A stretch of 33,673 nucleotides of DNA from Lachnospiraceae bacterium (GTDB lineage Bacteria > Bacillota > Clostridia > Lachnospirales > Lachnospiraceae), in NCBI GenBank assembly GCA_021771695.1, contig JAETON010000028.1:1-33673 (forward strand). Reading direction: 5' to 3'. The position numbers were made by a program, and so were the translations under genes. Shown here piece after piece: positions 6,357-14,209 of this stretch (its first letter is position 1; the number at the start of each line of letters is the position of its first letter). The notes below the pieces were generated by a model. That model worked only from the letters and a program-made list of their open reading frames with translations. It had not been told where the DNA came from and did not search any database.

Positions 6357-7880
6357 ATGAGTATTACTTTAGACTTAATATTTAAAAATCATATGGTACT
6401 GCAAAGACAAAAACCTATAGTTTTTTTTGGAAAAGGTAAACCAAACAGCCAAATTAAAATGGTATTTGCAGAACAGGAACAAACAACAACCGTAAATCAA
6501 AATGGTATGTGGGAAATTACATATAATTCTTTTTCAGCTGGAGGTCCTTATGAAATTATAGTTGAAGATATTATTTCAGGAGAAAAAATTCGACGGACGG
6601 ATATAATGATTGGAGATGTCTATGTCGCAGCAGGACAGTCCAATATGGAATTTCTATTTGAAAATTCTCTTCATGCAGAAGTGGAAAGAGAAAATGCGGA
6701 TTTAAAAAAATTCAGATATTATAAAGTACCGCAAATAGAATATATCAAAGATGGTAAGGAATATCCGGAAATTGCAGATGAAGGATGGTTTACCTGCAAT
6801 CCGCAAAATGTTGAAAAGATTTCAGCCGTTGCATATTACTTTGCAAAAGAAATTATGCAGCATACCGATGTAACCATAGGAATTGTAGGATGTCATAAAG
6901 GCGGGACCAGTGCTTCATGCTGGGTACAAGAAGAATATCTAAAAAAAACACCGATTTTGAAGAAGCGTTACTATGATGACTATTGGGGAGATATAAAAAA
7001 TCAGACGATTGAAGAGGAAGATAAGAAGCGTGAGCAGTACCAATTGATTTTAACTCAATATAATCAGAAGGTAAAAGATTATCAAGAAAAGTATCCGGAA
7101 AGAAGTATCAGCCAATTAAAACATGATGTGGGGCATACTCCATGGCCAGGGCCAAAAGGGATGAAAGATTATGGAAGACCTTGTGGGTTGTATGAGACAA
7201 TTTTTAAGAAAATTTTAGGGGTTCGTTATAAAGCTATACTTTGGTATCAAGGAGAAGAAGATACAAAATTTGCGGATTCCTATAAAGACTTATTATTGAA
7301 TTTGATTGATAATTGGAGAAATGATTTGAAAGATTCAAAACTTCCGTTCTTTGTAATTCAGCTGCCGGATTATAATGATGATAAAATGCCATTCGGATGG
7401 GCTGTTTTACGAGAACAGCAAAGGCTTGCAGTTTATCAGTCAGAAAAAACAGAATTAATTTGTGCGTTGGGCTGTGGGGAAGAATTTAATATTCATCCAG
7501 CAGATAAGTCTGAGTTAGGAAGACGCTTGGGGGTTATGGTAACAGAGTATTTTTATGATTTTTCTGAAAAGGGACATTCACCAGAATTGGAAATAATCTG
7601 CAAAGAAGGAACAAAATATCGGTTAGAATTCAAAAATACATATGGAAAAGGATTTATTATTAAGAAGGAACCAATTAATCTGGAAGTTTCATATGACGGA
7701 GAAAATTATGAAACTGTGGAAGCTGACATGGAAGGAAATAATCTGATAATTGAAAGCGAAAAGGCAGTTAAAGCAGTCAGATATAATTGGGAAAATTATC
7801 CGGAAGTGTATGTTATGGGAGAAAACAATCTGCCAGTTATTCCATTTCAGTATAGCGTAGAAGGAAAGGACTTAAAATAA
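6357..7880 (+). CDS. Cytoplasmic sialate-O-acetylesterase-like SGNH carbohydrate esterase
   Basis: This 507-aa enzyme belongs to the sialate O-acetylesterase family, which removes acetyl groups from sugars. Residues 1-75 form a beta-rich domain starting with the family pattern KNHMVLQRQKP. The catalytic region has GQSNME with Ser95 as nucleophile, the GCHKGGTSASCW oxyanion block near 182, WYQGEED near 300, and IHPADK with His380 as the catalytic base. There is no signal peptide, unlike many secreted relatives, so it should work inside the cell on a sugar brought in by the PTS. It starts two bases after IIA (GAGGG site inside the IIA end), and its TAA overlaps the next ATG. Acetylxylan or acetyl-mannan fragments are possible substrates; specificity is inferred. 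Confidence 0.85.
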   Translation: MSITLDLIFKNHMVLQRQKPIVFFGKGKPNSQIKMVFAEQEQTTTVNQNGMWEITYNSFSAGGPYEIIVEDIISGEKIRRTDIMIGDVYVAAGQSNMEFLFENSLHAEVERENADLKKFRYYKVPQIEYIKDGKEYPEIADEGWFTCNPQNVEKISAVAYYFAKEIMQHTDVTIGIVGCHKGGTSASCWVQEEYLKKTPILKKRYYDDYWGDIKNQTIEEEDKKREQYQLILTQYNQKVKDYQEKYPERSISQLKHDVGHTPWPGPKGMKDYGRPCGLYETIFKKILGVRYKAILWYQGEEDTKFADSYKDLLLNLIDNWRNDLKDSKLPFFVIQLPDYNDDKMPFGWAVLREQQRLAVYQSEKTELICALGCGEEFNIHPADKSELGRRLGVMVTEYFYDFSEKGHSPELEIICKEGTKYRLEFKNTYGKGFIIKKEPINLEVSYDGENYETVEADMEGNNLIIESEKAVKAVRYNWENYPEVYVMGENNLPVIPFQYSVEGKDLK

Positions 7881-9277
7881 TGAGTAAAGAAGTGAAATTT
7901 GCAGAAGATTTCTGGTGGGGGGCTGCCATGAGTGGTCCACAGATGGAAGGGACTTTTGATAAACCTCATGAAAATGTCATGGATTATTGGTATCGTACAC
8001 AGAAAGAAGATTTCTTTGATGGTGTGGGACCAGAAGCTGCAACGGATTTTTATCATCGGTACAAAGAAGACATTAAAATGATGAAATCTATTGGGATGAA
8101 TTCGTTCCGTACCTCTATTCAGTGGTCAAGACTGATTAAAGATTTGGAAACAGGAGAACCAGACGAAAAAGCTGTAGAATATTATCATAATGTTATTGCG
8201 GAATGCAAAAAAAATAATATGATTCTAGTAATGAATCTGCATCATTTTGATATTCCTATTGAGTTATTAAAAAAATATGGAGGATGGGAAAGCAAACATG
8301 TAGTTAATTTGTTTGTAAAATTTGCAAAAACAGCTTTTGAATTATTTGGAAATGAAATTGAATATTGGACAACATTTAATGAACCTATGGTAATTCCGGA
8401 AGCTGGTTATCTATGTGGTTTCCATTACCCTAAATTGGTAAATAAAGGAGAAGAAGCAGTTCAGATTATTTATAATATTAATTTGGCAAGTGCAAAAGTC
8501 ATCGAACTGTATCATCAGATGTGCAATGGTAAAATTGGTATTGTGTTAAATCTGACTCCTGCATATCCTAGATCCCAGTCACCTGAAGATTTAAATACAT
8601 CGAAACTGGTAGATGCTTTTTATAATCGAAATTTCCTGGATCCTGCAGTTCATGGTGAATTTCCAGAAGAAGTAATAGATCTTCTTACAGAGAATAATGT
8701 TTTATGGGAAAGTACACCGGAAGAGTTGAAAACAATTCATGATAATACAATCGATTTTCTTGGAGTAAATTATTATCATCCAAAACGCGTAAAGGCTCGT
8801 GAAACAAAATTAGATTGTGATCTATGGACTCCGGAACAGTATTATGAAGAATATGATATGCCTGGGAAACGAATAAATCCATATAGAGGATGGGAAATCT
8901 ATCCGGAAGCCATTTATGATATTGCCATAAATATAAAAGATAATTATAACAATATTCCTTGGTTTATTTCAGAAAATGGAATGGGTGTTGAAGGTGAAGA
9001 AAAATATCGTGATGAAAATGGAAAAATCAATGATGATTATCGAATTGATTTTTACAAAGAACACTTATTCCAGCTGGAACGAGGAATCAAAGAAGGAAGC
9101 AATTGTTTTGGATATCACACATGGACTGCCATTGATTGCTGGTCATGGAATAATGCTTACAAAAATCGATATGGATTTATTGGCTTAGATTTAACAACAC
9201 AAAAGAGAACAATTAAGAAATCTGGAGAATGGTATAAAACAGTATCTGAAAATCATGGTTTTTCAATAGAGGAGTGA
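7880..9277 (+). CDS. GH1 family 6-phospho-beta-glycosidase
   Basis: This 465-aa GH1 TIM-barrel hydrolyses beta-glycosides with retention. The acid/base Glu168 lies in TFNEP and the nucleophile Glu365 in ISENG. In GH1 enzymes acting on unphosphorylated sugars, a Glu sits in the loop before RFG/RYG near the C-terminus; here that place is Ser422 (DCWSWNNAY), with Tyr431 nine residues on. These match the Ser and Tyr of the phosphate pocket of 6-phospho-glycosidases. The pocket Lys, however, aligns with Asn429, with a Lys one place earlier at 428. The Trp after Ser422 resembles 6-phospho-beta-galactosidases more than phospho-beta-glucosidases. ATG 7880 overlaps the esterase stop (TAATG). It very likely cleaves the PTS product. 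Confidence 0.88.
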   Translation: MSKEVKFAEDFWWGAAMSGPQMEGTFDKPHENVMDYWYRTQKEDFFDGVGPEAATDFYHRYKEDIKMMKSIGMNSFRTSIQWSRLIKDLETGEPDEKAVEYYHNVIAECKKNNMILVMNLHHFDIPIELLKKYGGWESKHVVNLFVKFAKTAFELFGNEIEYWTTFNEPMVIPEAGYLCGFHYPKLVNKGEEAVQIIYNINLASAKVIELYHQMCNGKIGIVLNLTPAYPRSQSPEDLNTSKLVDAFYNRNFLDPAVHGEFPEEVIDLLTENNVLWESTPEELKTIHDNTIDFLGVNYYHPKRVKARETKLDCDLWTPEQYYEEYDMPGKRINPYRGWEIYPEAIYDIAINIKDNYNNIPWFISENGMGVEGEEKYRDENGKINDDYRIDFYKEHLFQLERGIKEGSNCFGYHTWTAIDCWSWNNAYKNRYGFIGLDLTTQKRTIKKSGEWYKTVSENHGFSIEE

Positions 9278-9283
9278 GAAACA

Positions 9284-10168
9284 ATGTATGCAAGTTTTGA
9301 TTTGGGTGGAACATCATTAAAACATGGTATTCTGGATGAACAGGGGGAAATTATTAAAAAAGGAAAAATTCCTGTTCATGATGATGTATGGTTTATTTTC
9401 GATTTGATTGCTGATCAGGTGGAAAAATATCAGGAAGAATACAATGTATCAGCTATTTGTTTATCTACACCAGGGGCTGTAAATTGTCAAACAGGTATTA
9501 TTCATGGATACAGTGCATTGCCTTCCATTCATGGACCGAACTGGATTAAGGAACTGAAGAAACGTTGTTCTTTACCAGTCAGTATCGAAAATGATGCAAA
9601 TTGTGCAGCTTTAGCAGAAGTATTTGCAGGAGCGGGCAAGGGATATAAGGATTTAATTTGTCTTGTGATCGGAAGTGGAATTGGTGGAGCAATTATAAAA
9701 AATAAAGAAATCCATCATGGAAAGCATTTATCTGGCGGAGAATTTGGTTATGCAGTTTTTCAGCAGAAAAATGGTGAGTTATCAACTTTTAGTGATTTAG
9801 CAGCTACTGTTAAAATGGTACAGAAAGTCCGTAAGGAATTAGAGGATGAAAGTTTAGATGGACAGAAAATTTTTAAAATGGCACTTCAAGGAGAGAAAGT
9901 TTGCCAGGAAGCTGTTTCTGAATTTTATTTTCAATTGGCAGTTGGGATTTATAATTTACAGTATATATACGACCCGGAGATTGTGCTTCTAGGTGGTGCA
10001 GTATCTCAACAAGAAGATTTTGTTGAACAGATATATGCAAAAATAGATGAGGTATTGGAAAAAGTTAAGATAGCTGATTTAAAACCTCAAATTGCAAAAT
10101 GTTCTTATGGTCCGGATGCAAATCTAGCCGGGGCAATGGTTCATCATCTACAAATGAAAAATAAATAA
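9284..10168 (+). CDS. ROK family sugar kinase
   Basis: This 294-aa protein has the ROK kinase layout: the N-terminal phosphate loop DLGGTSLKHG, the sugar-binding ENDANCAALAE with the catalytic Asp, and GSGIGGAII. The HLSGGEFGY motif replaces the usual GHxxGEIGH. The Cys-rich zinc site (CxCGxxGC) of most ROK glucokinases and repressors is absent, as in beta-glucoside kinase-like ROK proteins. There is no helix-turn-helix domain, so it is an enzyme and not a regulator. It is the last gene of the operon, six bases after GH1 with a GAGGAG site, and is followed by a strong hairpin. It probably phosphorylates the free sugar left after the 6-phospho-glycosidase acts. The exact sugar is unknown. Confidence 0.88.
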   Translation: MYASFDLGGTSLKHGILDEQGEIIKKGKIPVHDDVWFIFDLIADQVEKYQEEYNVSAICLSTPGAVNCQTGIIHGYSALPSIHGPNWIKELKKRCSLPVSIENDANCAALAEVFAGAGKGYKDLICLVIGSGIGGAIIKNKEIHHGKHLSGGEFGYAVFQQKNGELSTFSDLAATVKMVQKVRKELEDESLDGQKIFKMALQGEKVCQEAVSEFYFQLAVGIYNLQYIYDPEIVLLGGAVSQQEDFVEQIYAKIDEVLEKVKIADLKPQIAKCSYGPDANLAGAMVHHLQMKNK

Positions 10169-10175
10169 AAGATGA

Positions 10176-10241
10176 AAAAAGCATTAGACAAGAAAATGAA
10201 ATAGCAGCATGTCATAAAATTTTCGGTGTCTAATGCTTTTT
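10176..10241. terminator. Bidirectional terminator between the ROK kinase and gntR
   Basis: A 15-bp stem (AAAAAGCATTAGACA / TGTCTAATGCTTTTT, arms 10176-10190 and 10227-10241) closes a loop that can itself pair (GAAAAT with ATTTTC). A-runs and T-runs flank both sides, so it can stop the plus-strand operon and the convergent gntR transcript. Confidence 0.7.
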
Positions 10242-10298
10242 ATTGTAATCAAAGGGGTATTTCATACATATAATATAAGTCAATATTTCATTTTATAT

Positions 10299-11033
10299 TT
10301 AAAATGGATTTCGCCGTATAGAGTGAGAATAAAATTCAAAACAGTCATAGCGGTGTCTGGCAAAAGAGTATTCAAAAGGAACTCCGTTATCCAGATAGGC
10401 AATCTGTTCAACTTCAAGAACCGGTTCTTTTTCGGTTAACTCCAGATATTTTTGATCACTCTCATTGCTGCAGTCGGCTCTTGTAATACGGAAAGAACCG
10501 GCAATTTTTAAATTTAAGGTGTTTTCAATGTAATTATAAAGAGAATTGTTTAAAACGTCCTGATTTATTCCTGGTATTACAATAGGATTCATATAAGTAC
10601 GTTCTAATACGAATGGCTTTTTGTCAACTAATCGAAGTCGAAAAATATGGTAAACAGGATCGCCAATCTTTAAATCTAATTTTTCTGCAAGAAGTTCGTC
10701 TGCAAAAATAAATTCGAATTTGATTACCTTAGATGAAATATTCCCTTCATAAGATTTACTCAATCCCAGCAAATTGTTTTCATGGATACTAATCTTGGAA
10801 GTAATGTTACCTTTGGGAAGAACAAAGCTTCCTTTTCCTTTTTTTCGATAGATATATCCCTCAGAAACTAAATAATCTAAAGCTTTTTTCATTGTCATTC
10901 TGCTGCAGGAAAATTCATCACAAAGAGAGGTTTCTGTTGGAAGCTGTTGATTGTTATCATGATAACAGCCGCTTAGAATTCTATGTTTTATTTCTTTATA
11001 AATTTGAACATATTTTGGTTCCATTATATGCAT
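10299..11033 (-). CDS. GntR family (HutC/TreR-like, UTRA) regulator of the PTS locus
   Basis: This 244-aa cytosolic regulator has an N-terminal winged helix (about residues 5-72: YKEIKHRIL, LPTETSLCDEF, SRMTMKKALDYL, GKGSFVL) and a C-terminal UTRA effector domain (about 95-240) ending in the typical FEYSFARHRYDCFEF. UTRA domains bind sugar phosphates or related ligands and release the protein from DNA. It converges on the PTS operon, and the same TGNCTAGNCA box overlaps the -35 of both promoters, so autoregulation plus control of the PTS genes is likely. Two starts are possible: ATG 11033 lies only 3 bases from AAGGAG, while ATG 11024 lies 12 away. The family-typical start PKYVQIYKEI fits either. 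Confidence 0.9.
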   Translation of the reverse strand: MHIMEPKYVQIYKEIKHRILSGCYHDNNQQLPTETSLCDEFSCSRMTMKKALDYLVSEGYIYRKKGKGSFVLPKGNITSKISIHENNLLGLSKSYEGNISSKVIKFEFIFADELLAEKLDLKIGDPVYHIFRLRLVDKKPFVLERTYMNPIVIPGINQDVLNNSLYNYIENTLNLKIAGSFRITRADCSNESDQKYLELTEKEPVLEVEQIAYLDNGVPFEYSFARHRYDCFEFYSHSIRRNPF

Positions 11034-11107
11034 AAACTCCTTTATTTTGATATTATATTATTGTTAAATAATAACATATTTTTTCAAAAAAATCAAACAA
11101 ATAAGAT

Positions 11108-11123
11108 ATATGAATATTCATAT
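11108..11123. repeat. 16-bp perfect palindrome in the gntR leader/promoter
   Basis: ATATGAATATTCATAT is fully self-complementary and lies just downstream of the gntR -10 element. It could be a second operator or a chance product of A+T-rich DNA. Confidence 0.4.
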
Positions 11124-11129
11124 TTAAAA

Positions 11130-11158
11130 GATATATAATCTAATAATAAAAATGACTA
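11130..11158 (-). promoter_or_regulatory. Promoter of gntR
   Basis: On the minus strand TAGTCA (11153-11158), 17 bases, then TATATC (11130-11135). The layout copies that of the PTS promoter, with the CTAG box spanning the -35. Confidence 0.5.
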
Positions 11159-11162
11159 GGCA
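11153..11162. promoter_or_regulatory. Putative GntR operator at the gntR promoter
   Basis: TGACTAGGCA fits TGNCTAGNCA. The surrounding AATAAAAATGACTAG matches the PTS box at 4245-4260 base for base. Its place over the -35 suggests self-repression. Confidence 0.6.
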
Positions 11163-11176
11163 AAAAAGAGAATCAT

Positions 11177-11232
11177 ATAATTAATAAGACATACATGAAC
11201 GAATGATTCATATATGCCTTATTATTAATTAT
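11177..11232 (-). terminator. Long imperfect hairpin after the ATP-grasp gene
   Basis: An inverted repeat of roughly 24 bp with a few mismatches (ATAATTAATAAG...TTCAT...CTTATTATTAATTAT) starts about six bases past the stop of the minus-strand ATP-grasp gene. There is no clean T-run, so termination is plausible but not certain. Confidence 0.45.
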
Positions 11233-11237
11233 CTTGA

Positions 11238-12431
11238 TTATTTACATTCCAAAACTTTCTTATAGAAAGCATTCATTTCACGTTTGGTTGGGAAAGCTGC
11301 AACATACATTTGATTTCCCATAGCTCCGGAAAGAACATCAGGAATACGTTCCACCATTTTCATGTTGTCTTTGTAAGTTTCCATAATCTCTTCATGGCTC
11401 ATAACAAAATCTTTTCCATCACGTAATCCGGCATAAGCACAGAAATTGTGTTCTCCAACTGGAAGTGTAGACTTATCATATGCAATCATATCAGCCCAGA
11501 TTTTATATACATTTGTATTATGGGCAAAGTTAATCATGTCTGGAGTAAATCCGCCGCATGGACGCATATTAACCTCTAATGCAACAACATCGCCTTTTTT
11601 GCCCATTCCTTCATGATCTTCTAACAGACGGAAGAATTCAAAGTGAATAAAACGGCTTTTTACACCAAAACTTTTGACCGCAGCACGTCCGGCTTTTTTT
11701 GTATCAGACGGAAGATTTTTCACGATGTAATAGATAGAGTTGTCAGAGTTATTTACAATATCCATAATGGAATTTGGAGTAACATTTCCTGTTTCAAACA
11801 TTGGTTTTCCATTGGAATCAATGATTGCATCATAAGAATTTACTTCGGCATTGATGAACTCTTCCATAATATACTGTACATTTTCCTGTTTGTTTTCAAA
11901 GAAGGTATTTAATTCATCATCGTTTGAAATTTTATATGTATCAGATGCGCCAACTCCATTATCTGGTTTTGTAATGACAGGATAGCCGACTTTTTTGATA
12001 AATTTTTTACAATTGGTGATATTGTCAACTAGATGATAACGAGCTGCCGGAATGCCGGCTTTTTCATAAAACTCTTTCATTTTGGATTTGTATTTGATGC
12101 GGGGCATATCTTCGGTATGGAAACCGCTTTGGATATTAAAATCTGTACGAAGTGCGGCATCTCTTTCCAGCCAATATTCATTGTTGGATTCCAGCCAGTC
12201 GATTCGTCCATATTTGAATGTGAAAAATGCAACTGCACGGTATACTTCGTCATAATTTTCCAGACTATCCACTTTATAATATTCATTTAAGCTGCTTTTT
12301 AAATCGTCTGCTAAATCATCATAAGGCTGATCTCCGATTCCAAGGACATTTAGTCCGTTGGCTTTTAGTTCTTTACAAAACTGCCAGTAATTTGTAGGAA
12401 AGTTTGGAGAGATAAAAATAAAGTTTTTCAT
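11238..12431 (-). CDS. ATP-grasp domain carboxylate ligase of unknown substrate
   Basis: This 397-aa cytosolic protein has an ATP-grasp fold. The N-terminal 110 residues form a pre-ATP-grasp domain (FIFISPNFPTNYWQFCKELK, GIGDQPYD). The ATP-binding core includes YPVITKPDNGVGASDT (Lys at about 155), IMEEFI, and EVNMRPCGGFT, the metal-binding E-x-N-x-R pattern. Such enzymes activate a carboxylate as acyl phosphate and join it to an amine, thiol or hydroxyl. It is the third gene of an operon after two esterases, 36 bases behind the second. This suggests that one set of enzymes makes a link and the other breaks a related ester. No peptide-synthetase or lanthipeptide partner is visible. The ribosome site AGAAGG is somewhat far (12 bases). 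Substrate unknown. Confidence 0.82.
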   Translation of the reverse strand: MKNFIFISPNFPTNYWQFCKELKANGLNVLGIGDQPYDDLADDLKSSLNEYYKVDSLENYDEVYRAVAFFTFKYGRIDWLESNNEYWLERDAALRTDFNIQSGFHTEDMPRIKYKSKMKEFYEKAGIPAARYHLVDNITNCKKFIKKVGYPVITKPDNGVGASDTYKISNDDELNTFFENKQENVQYIMEEFINAEVNSYDAIIDSNGKPMFETGNVTPNSIMDIVNNSDNSIYYIVKNLPSDTKKAGRAAVKSFGVKSRFIHFEFFRLLEDHEGMGKKGDVVALEVNMRPCGGFTPDMINFAHNTNVYKIWADMIAYDKSTLPVGEHNFCAYAGLRDGKDFVMSHEEIMETYKDNMKMVERIPDVLSGAMGNQMYVAAFPTKREMNAFYKKVLECK

Positions 12432-12467
12432 AAATTAGTTAGACCTTCTTTCTTTGTTTTACATTTG

Positions 12468-13223
12468 CTATTTATCTAATAAATAAGGTACGAAATAAGT
12501 GACCTGTTTATACCACCAAGGCCAGTCATGATTTACATCATATCCCCAGAAGTCTACCCATGTTTGGATTCCCTTTTCCTGGAAAATAGAAGCAAGTGCT
12601 CTGGTAGTTTCAGGTTCTTCCCATGCTCCCTGTCCAACACAAATCACAGATTTACCTGCATTGTATTTAGAAATATAAGGGTGGTCAGGAGAAATGTTTG
12701 CCAGATAATGAACAGGAGAGTTCATGTATACTAAGTCATCCATGTATCCGTCAAATCCATAATCCGCAGTATAAATACCGCTTAATGCGAGAAGTCCGTC
12801 AAATATTTCAGGGAAGCGGTAGTATAGGTTCACTGCATGTGTTGCCCCAAGACTGCATCCAAAAGTAATAATGCCGGGATATCCGTCCCAGCCGTTTCGC
12901 TGATTTACGGTATCTCTGATAAATGGAACCAGTTCATCTACGATATAGTGAATCCATTGTTCATAACGTTCAATTCTCCATCGAGGATCTCCTTCTTTAT
13001 TGGACCATGTTTCTAGGTCGATGGTATCAATAGAAAATACCATGACTTCTCCGGAATCAATCCATGAAGCCCATACATCCGTCATATTAAAATTTTCAAA
13101 ATCATAAAAATGTCCGTCCTGGCATGGAATAAATAAAACCGGGCGGCCTGCGTGTCCATATACTTTACATTCCATCTCTTTGTTCAGTGCAAAACTGTAG
13201 TGTTTGTAATAGTTTGTTTCCAT
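12468..13223 (-). CDS. Alpha/beta-hydrolase esterase (esterase D / PF00756-like)
   Basis: This 251-aa intracellular protein shows an alpha/beta-hydrolase pattern. The nucleophile elbow is GCSLGA (Ser at about 127), and the likely catalytic His is in NHDWPWW near 235. The motif VNLYYRFPEIFDGLLALSGIY is typical of putative esterase/S-formylglutathione hydrolase relatives. There is no signal peptide. AGGAGG precedes ATG 13223 closely. It lies 12 bases after the stop of another esterase-like gene, and together with the ATP-grasp gene they form a three-gene minus-strand operon. Enterochelin-esterase and mycolyl-transferase-like proteins are relatives; the real substrate is not known. Confidence 0.8.
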   Translation of the reverse strand: METNYYKHYSFALNKEMECKVYGHAGRPVLFIPCQDGHFYDFENFNMTDVWASWIDSGEVMVFSIDTIDLETWSNKEGDPRWRIERYEQWIHYIVDELVPFIRDTVNQRNGWDGYPGIITFGCSLGATHAVNLYYRFPEIFDGLLALSGIYTADYGFDGYMDDLVYMNSPVHYLANISPDHPYISKYNAGKSVICVGQGAWEEPETTRALASIFQEKGIQTWVDFWGYDVNHDWPWWYKQVTYFVPYLLDK

Positions 13224-13235
13224 ATATACCTCCTG

Positions 13236-14000
13236 TTACTGCTCATACAGCAGCGTATTCATAAAAAATGGAATTTGTTTTTCCCAACTGGCTTCACTGT
13301 GGGTTCCGCCGGGAACAATTCTGCTGGTAAGCAGGATCCTGCGTTCCAAAAGAGAAGCAGTAATCTTTCCGAATTGTTTTGTCATATTGGCATGGAAATG
13401 AAGTTCCTGGGAACCATAATCCATATAAATGATTGTATTAGGCTGTAATTTTGCATGTTTAATTAAATTTATTATTCGGACTGGTGCTGTCCATAAAGAT
13501 GGAGATAAAGCAGCAGCCTTTGAAAAAATATGATTATATTCCAGAACAGCATAAAGGCTCATTAAACCGCCCATAGAACTGCCGGCAATGTATGTGTGTT
13601 CCCGTTCCGGCATGGTACGGAACTGGGAGTCTATCTCTTTCTTAAAAGAGTGAACCATCCAATCCATGGTTTTCTTTCCGAAACCTTGGATTTTTCCAAA
13701 TTTTGAATCTCTGAATGTAAAAGGAGAGTATTCTCTTAAACGTCCATTATCCGGACTATGATTACACTCTATGGCAGCGATAATCATCTGAGTATCTGTA
13801 TTGTCCATATATTCTTTCATTCCCCAGCATTTGCCGTAGGTTGCATCAGAGTCAAAAAATACATTATGTCCGTCAAACATGTAAAGAACCGGGTAGCGTT
13901 TTTGTGGGTCAGCGTTATAAGATTCTGGAAGATAGATGTATGCACTGCGCAATTCATCTCCTGTCAGTTCTGGAATTGCAACATCCCATTTATATACCAT
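13236..14000 (-). CDS. Alpha/beta-hydrolase esterase, enterochelin-esterase-like
   Basis: This 254-aa protein is the first gene of the operon. It has the pattern of the Fes/YbbA-type esterases: RSAYIYLPESYN, YPVLYMFDGHNVFF, the nucleophile elbow AGSSMGGLMSLYA (Ser at about 131), and a C-terminal His in PGGTHSEASWEKQIP. Start 14000 is chosen because GGAGG lies seven bases upstream; the longer frame from 14036 adds residues without a ribosome site. There is no signal peptide, so it acts in the cytosol. It differs clearly from its neighbour, so the pair is not a recent duplication; they may act on two bonds of one substrate. Function within the cluster is unknown. Confidence 0.82.
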   Translation of the reverse strand: MVYKWDVAIPELTGDELRSAYIYLPESYNADPQKRYPVLYMFDGHNVFFDSDATYGKCWGMKEYMDNTDTQMIIAAIECNHSPDNGRLREYSPFTFRDSKFGKIQGFGKKTMDWMVHSFKKEIDSQFRTMPEREHTYIAGSSMGGLMSLYAVLEYNHIFSKAAALSPSLWTAPVRIINLIKHAKLQPNTIIYMDYGSQELHFHANMTKQFGKITASLLERRILLTSRIVPGGTHSEASWEKQIPFFMNTLLYEQ

Positions 14001-14058
14001 AATTTCCTCCAATTCTGTGCATGAAAAACCACGCACATCTTATGATGTCCATTCGCTT

Positions 14059-14087
14059 AATATAGCATAAACCTTTGTAAATATCAA
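14059..14087 (-). promoter_or_regulatory. Promoter of the esterase / ATP-grasp operon
   Basis: On the minus strand TTGATA (14082-14087), 17 bases, then TATATT (14059-14064). Transcription should start near 14052. A 15-base near-palindrome TTTTGATAATCAAAA (14107-14121) lies just upstream and could be an operator. Confidence 0.65.
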
Positions 14088-14148
14088 GGTTTCGGCACTT
14101 GAAGTGTTTTGATAATCAAAATTTTTTGCGGGTTGAGAAATTTTCTCC

Positions 14149-14177
14149 TTGTATCATACCCGCCGGGGGTATATAAT
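14149..14177 (+). promoter_or_regulatory. Promoter of the csoR-copA operon
   Basis: TTGTAT (14149-14154), 17 bases, then TATAAT (14172-14177). The spacer is taken up by a GC-rich dyad, unusual in this A+T-rich DNA. Confidence 0.8.
14156..14172. promoter_or_regulatory. CsoR-type copper operator
   Basis: ATACCCGCCGGGGGTAT has arms ATACCC / GGGTAT around a GC core, as in known CsoR boxes. It fills the spacer between -35 and -10, so binding of apo-CsoR would block transcription until Cu(I) releases it. Confidence 0.8.
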
Positions 14178-14209
14178 AAATGCAGAATTAGGAGCAGGGA
14201 GGTTAAGGA

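Noticed and set aside
10233-10439. Plus-strand ORF over the end of gntR
   Set aside because: It spans a terminator stem and overlaps the gntR coding strand; no ribosome site and no recognisable protein.
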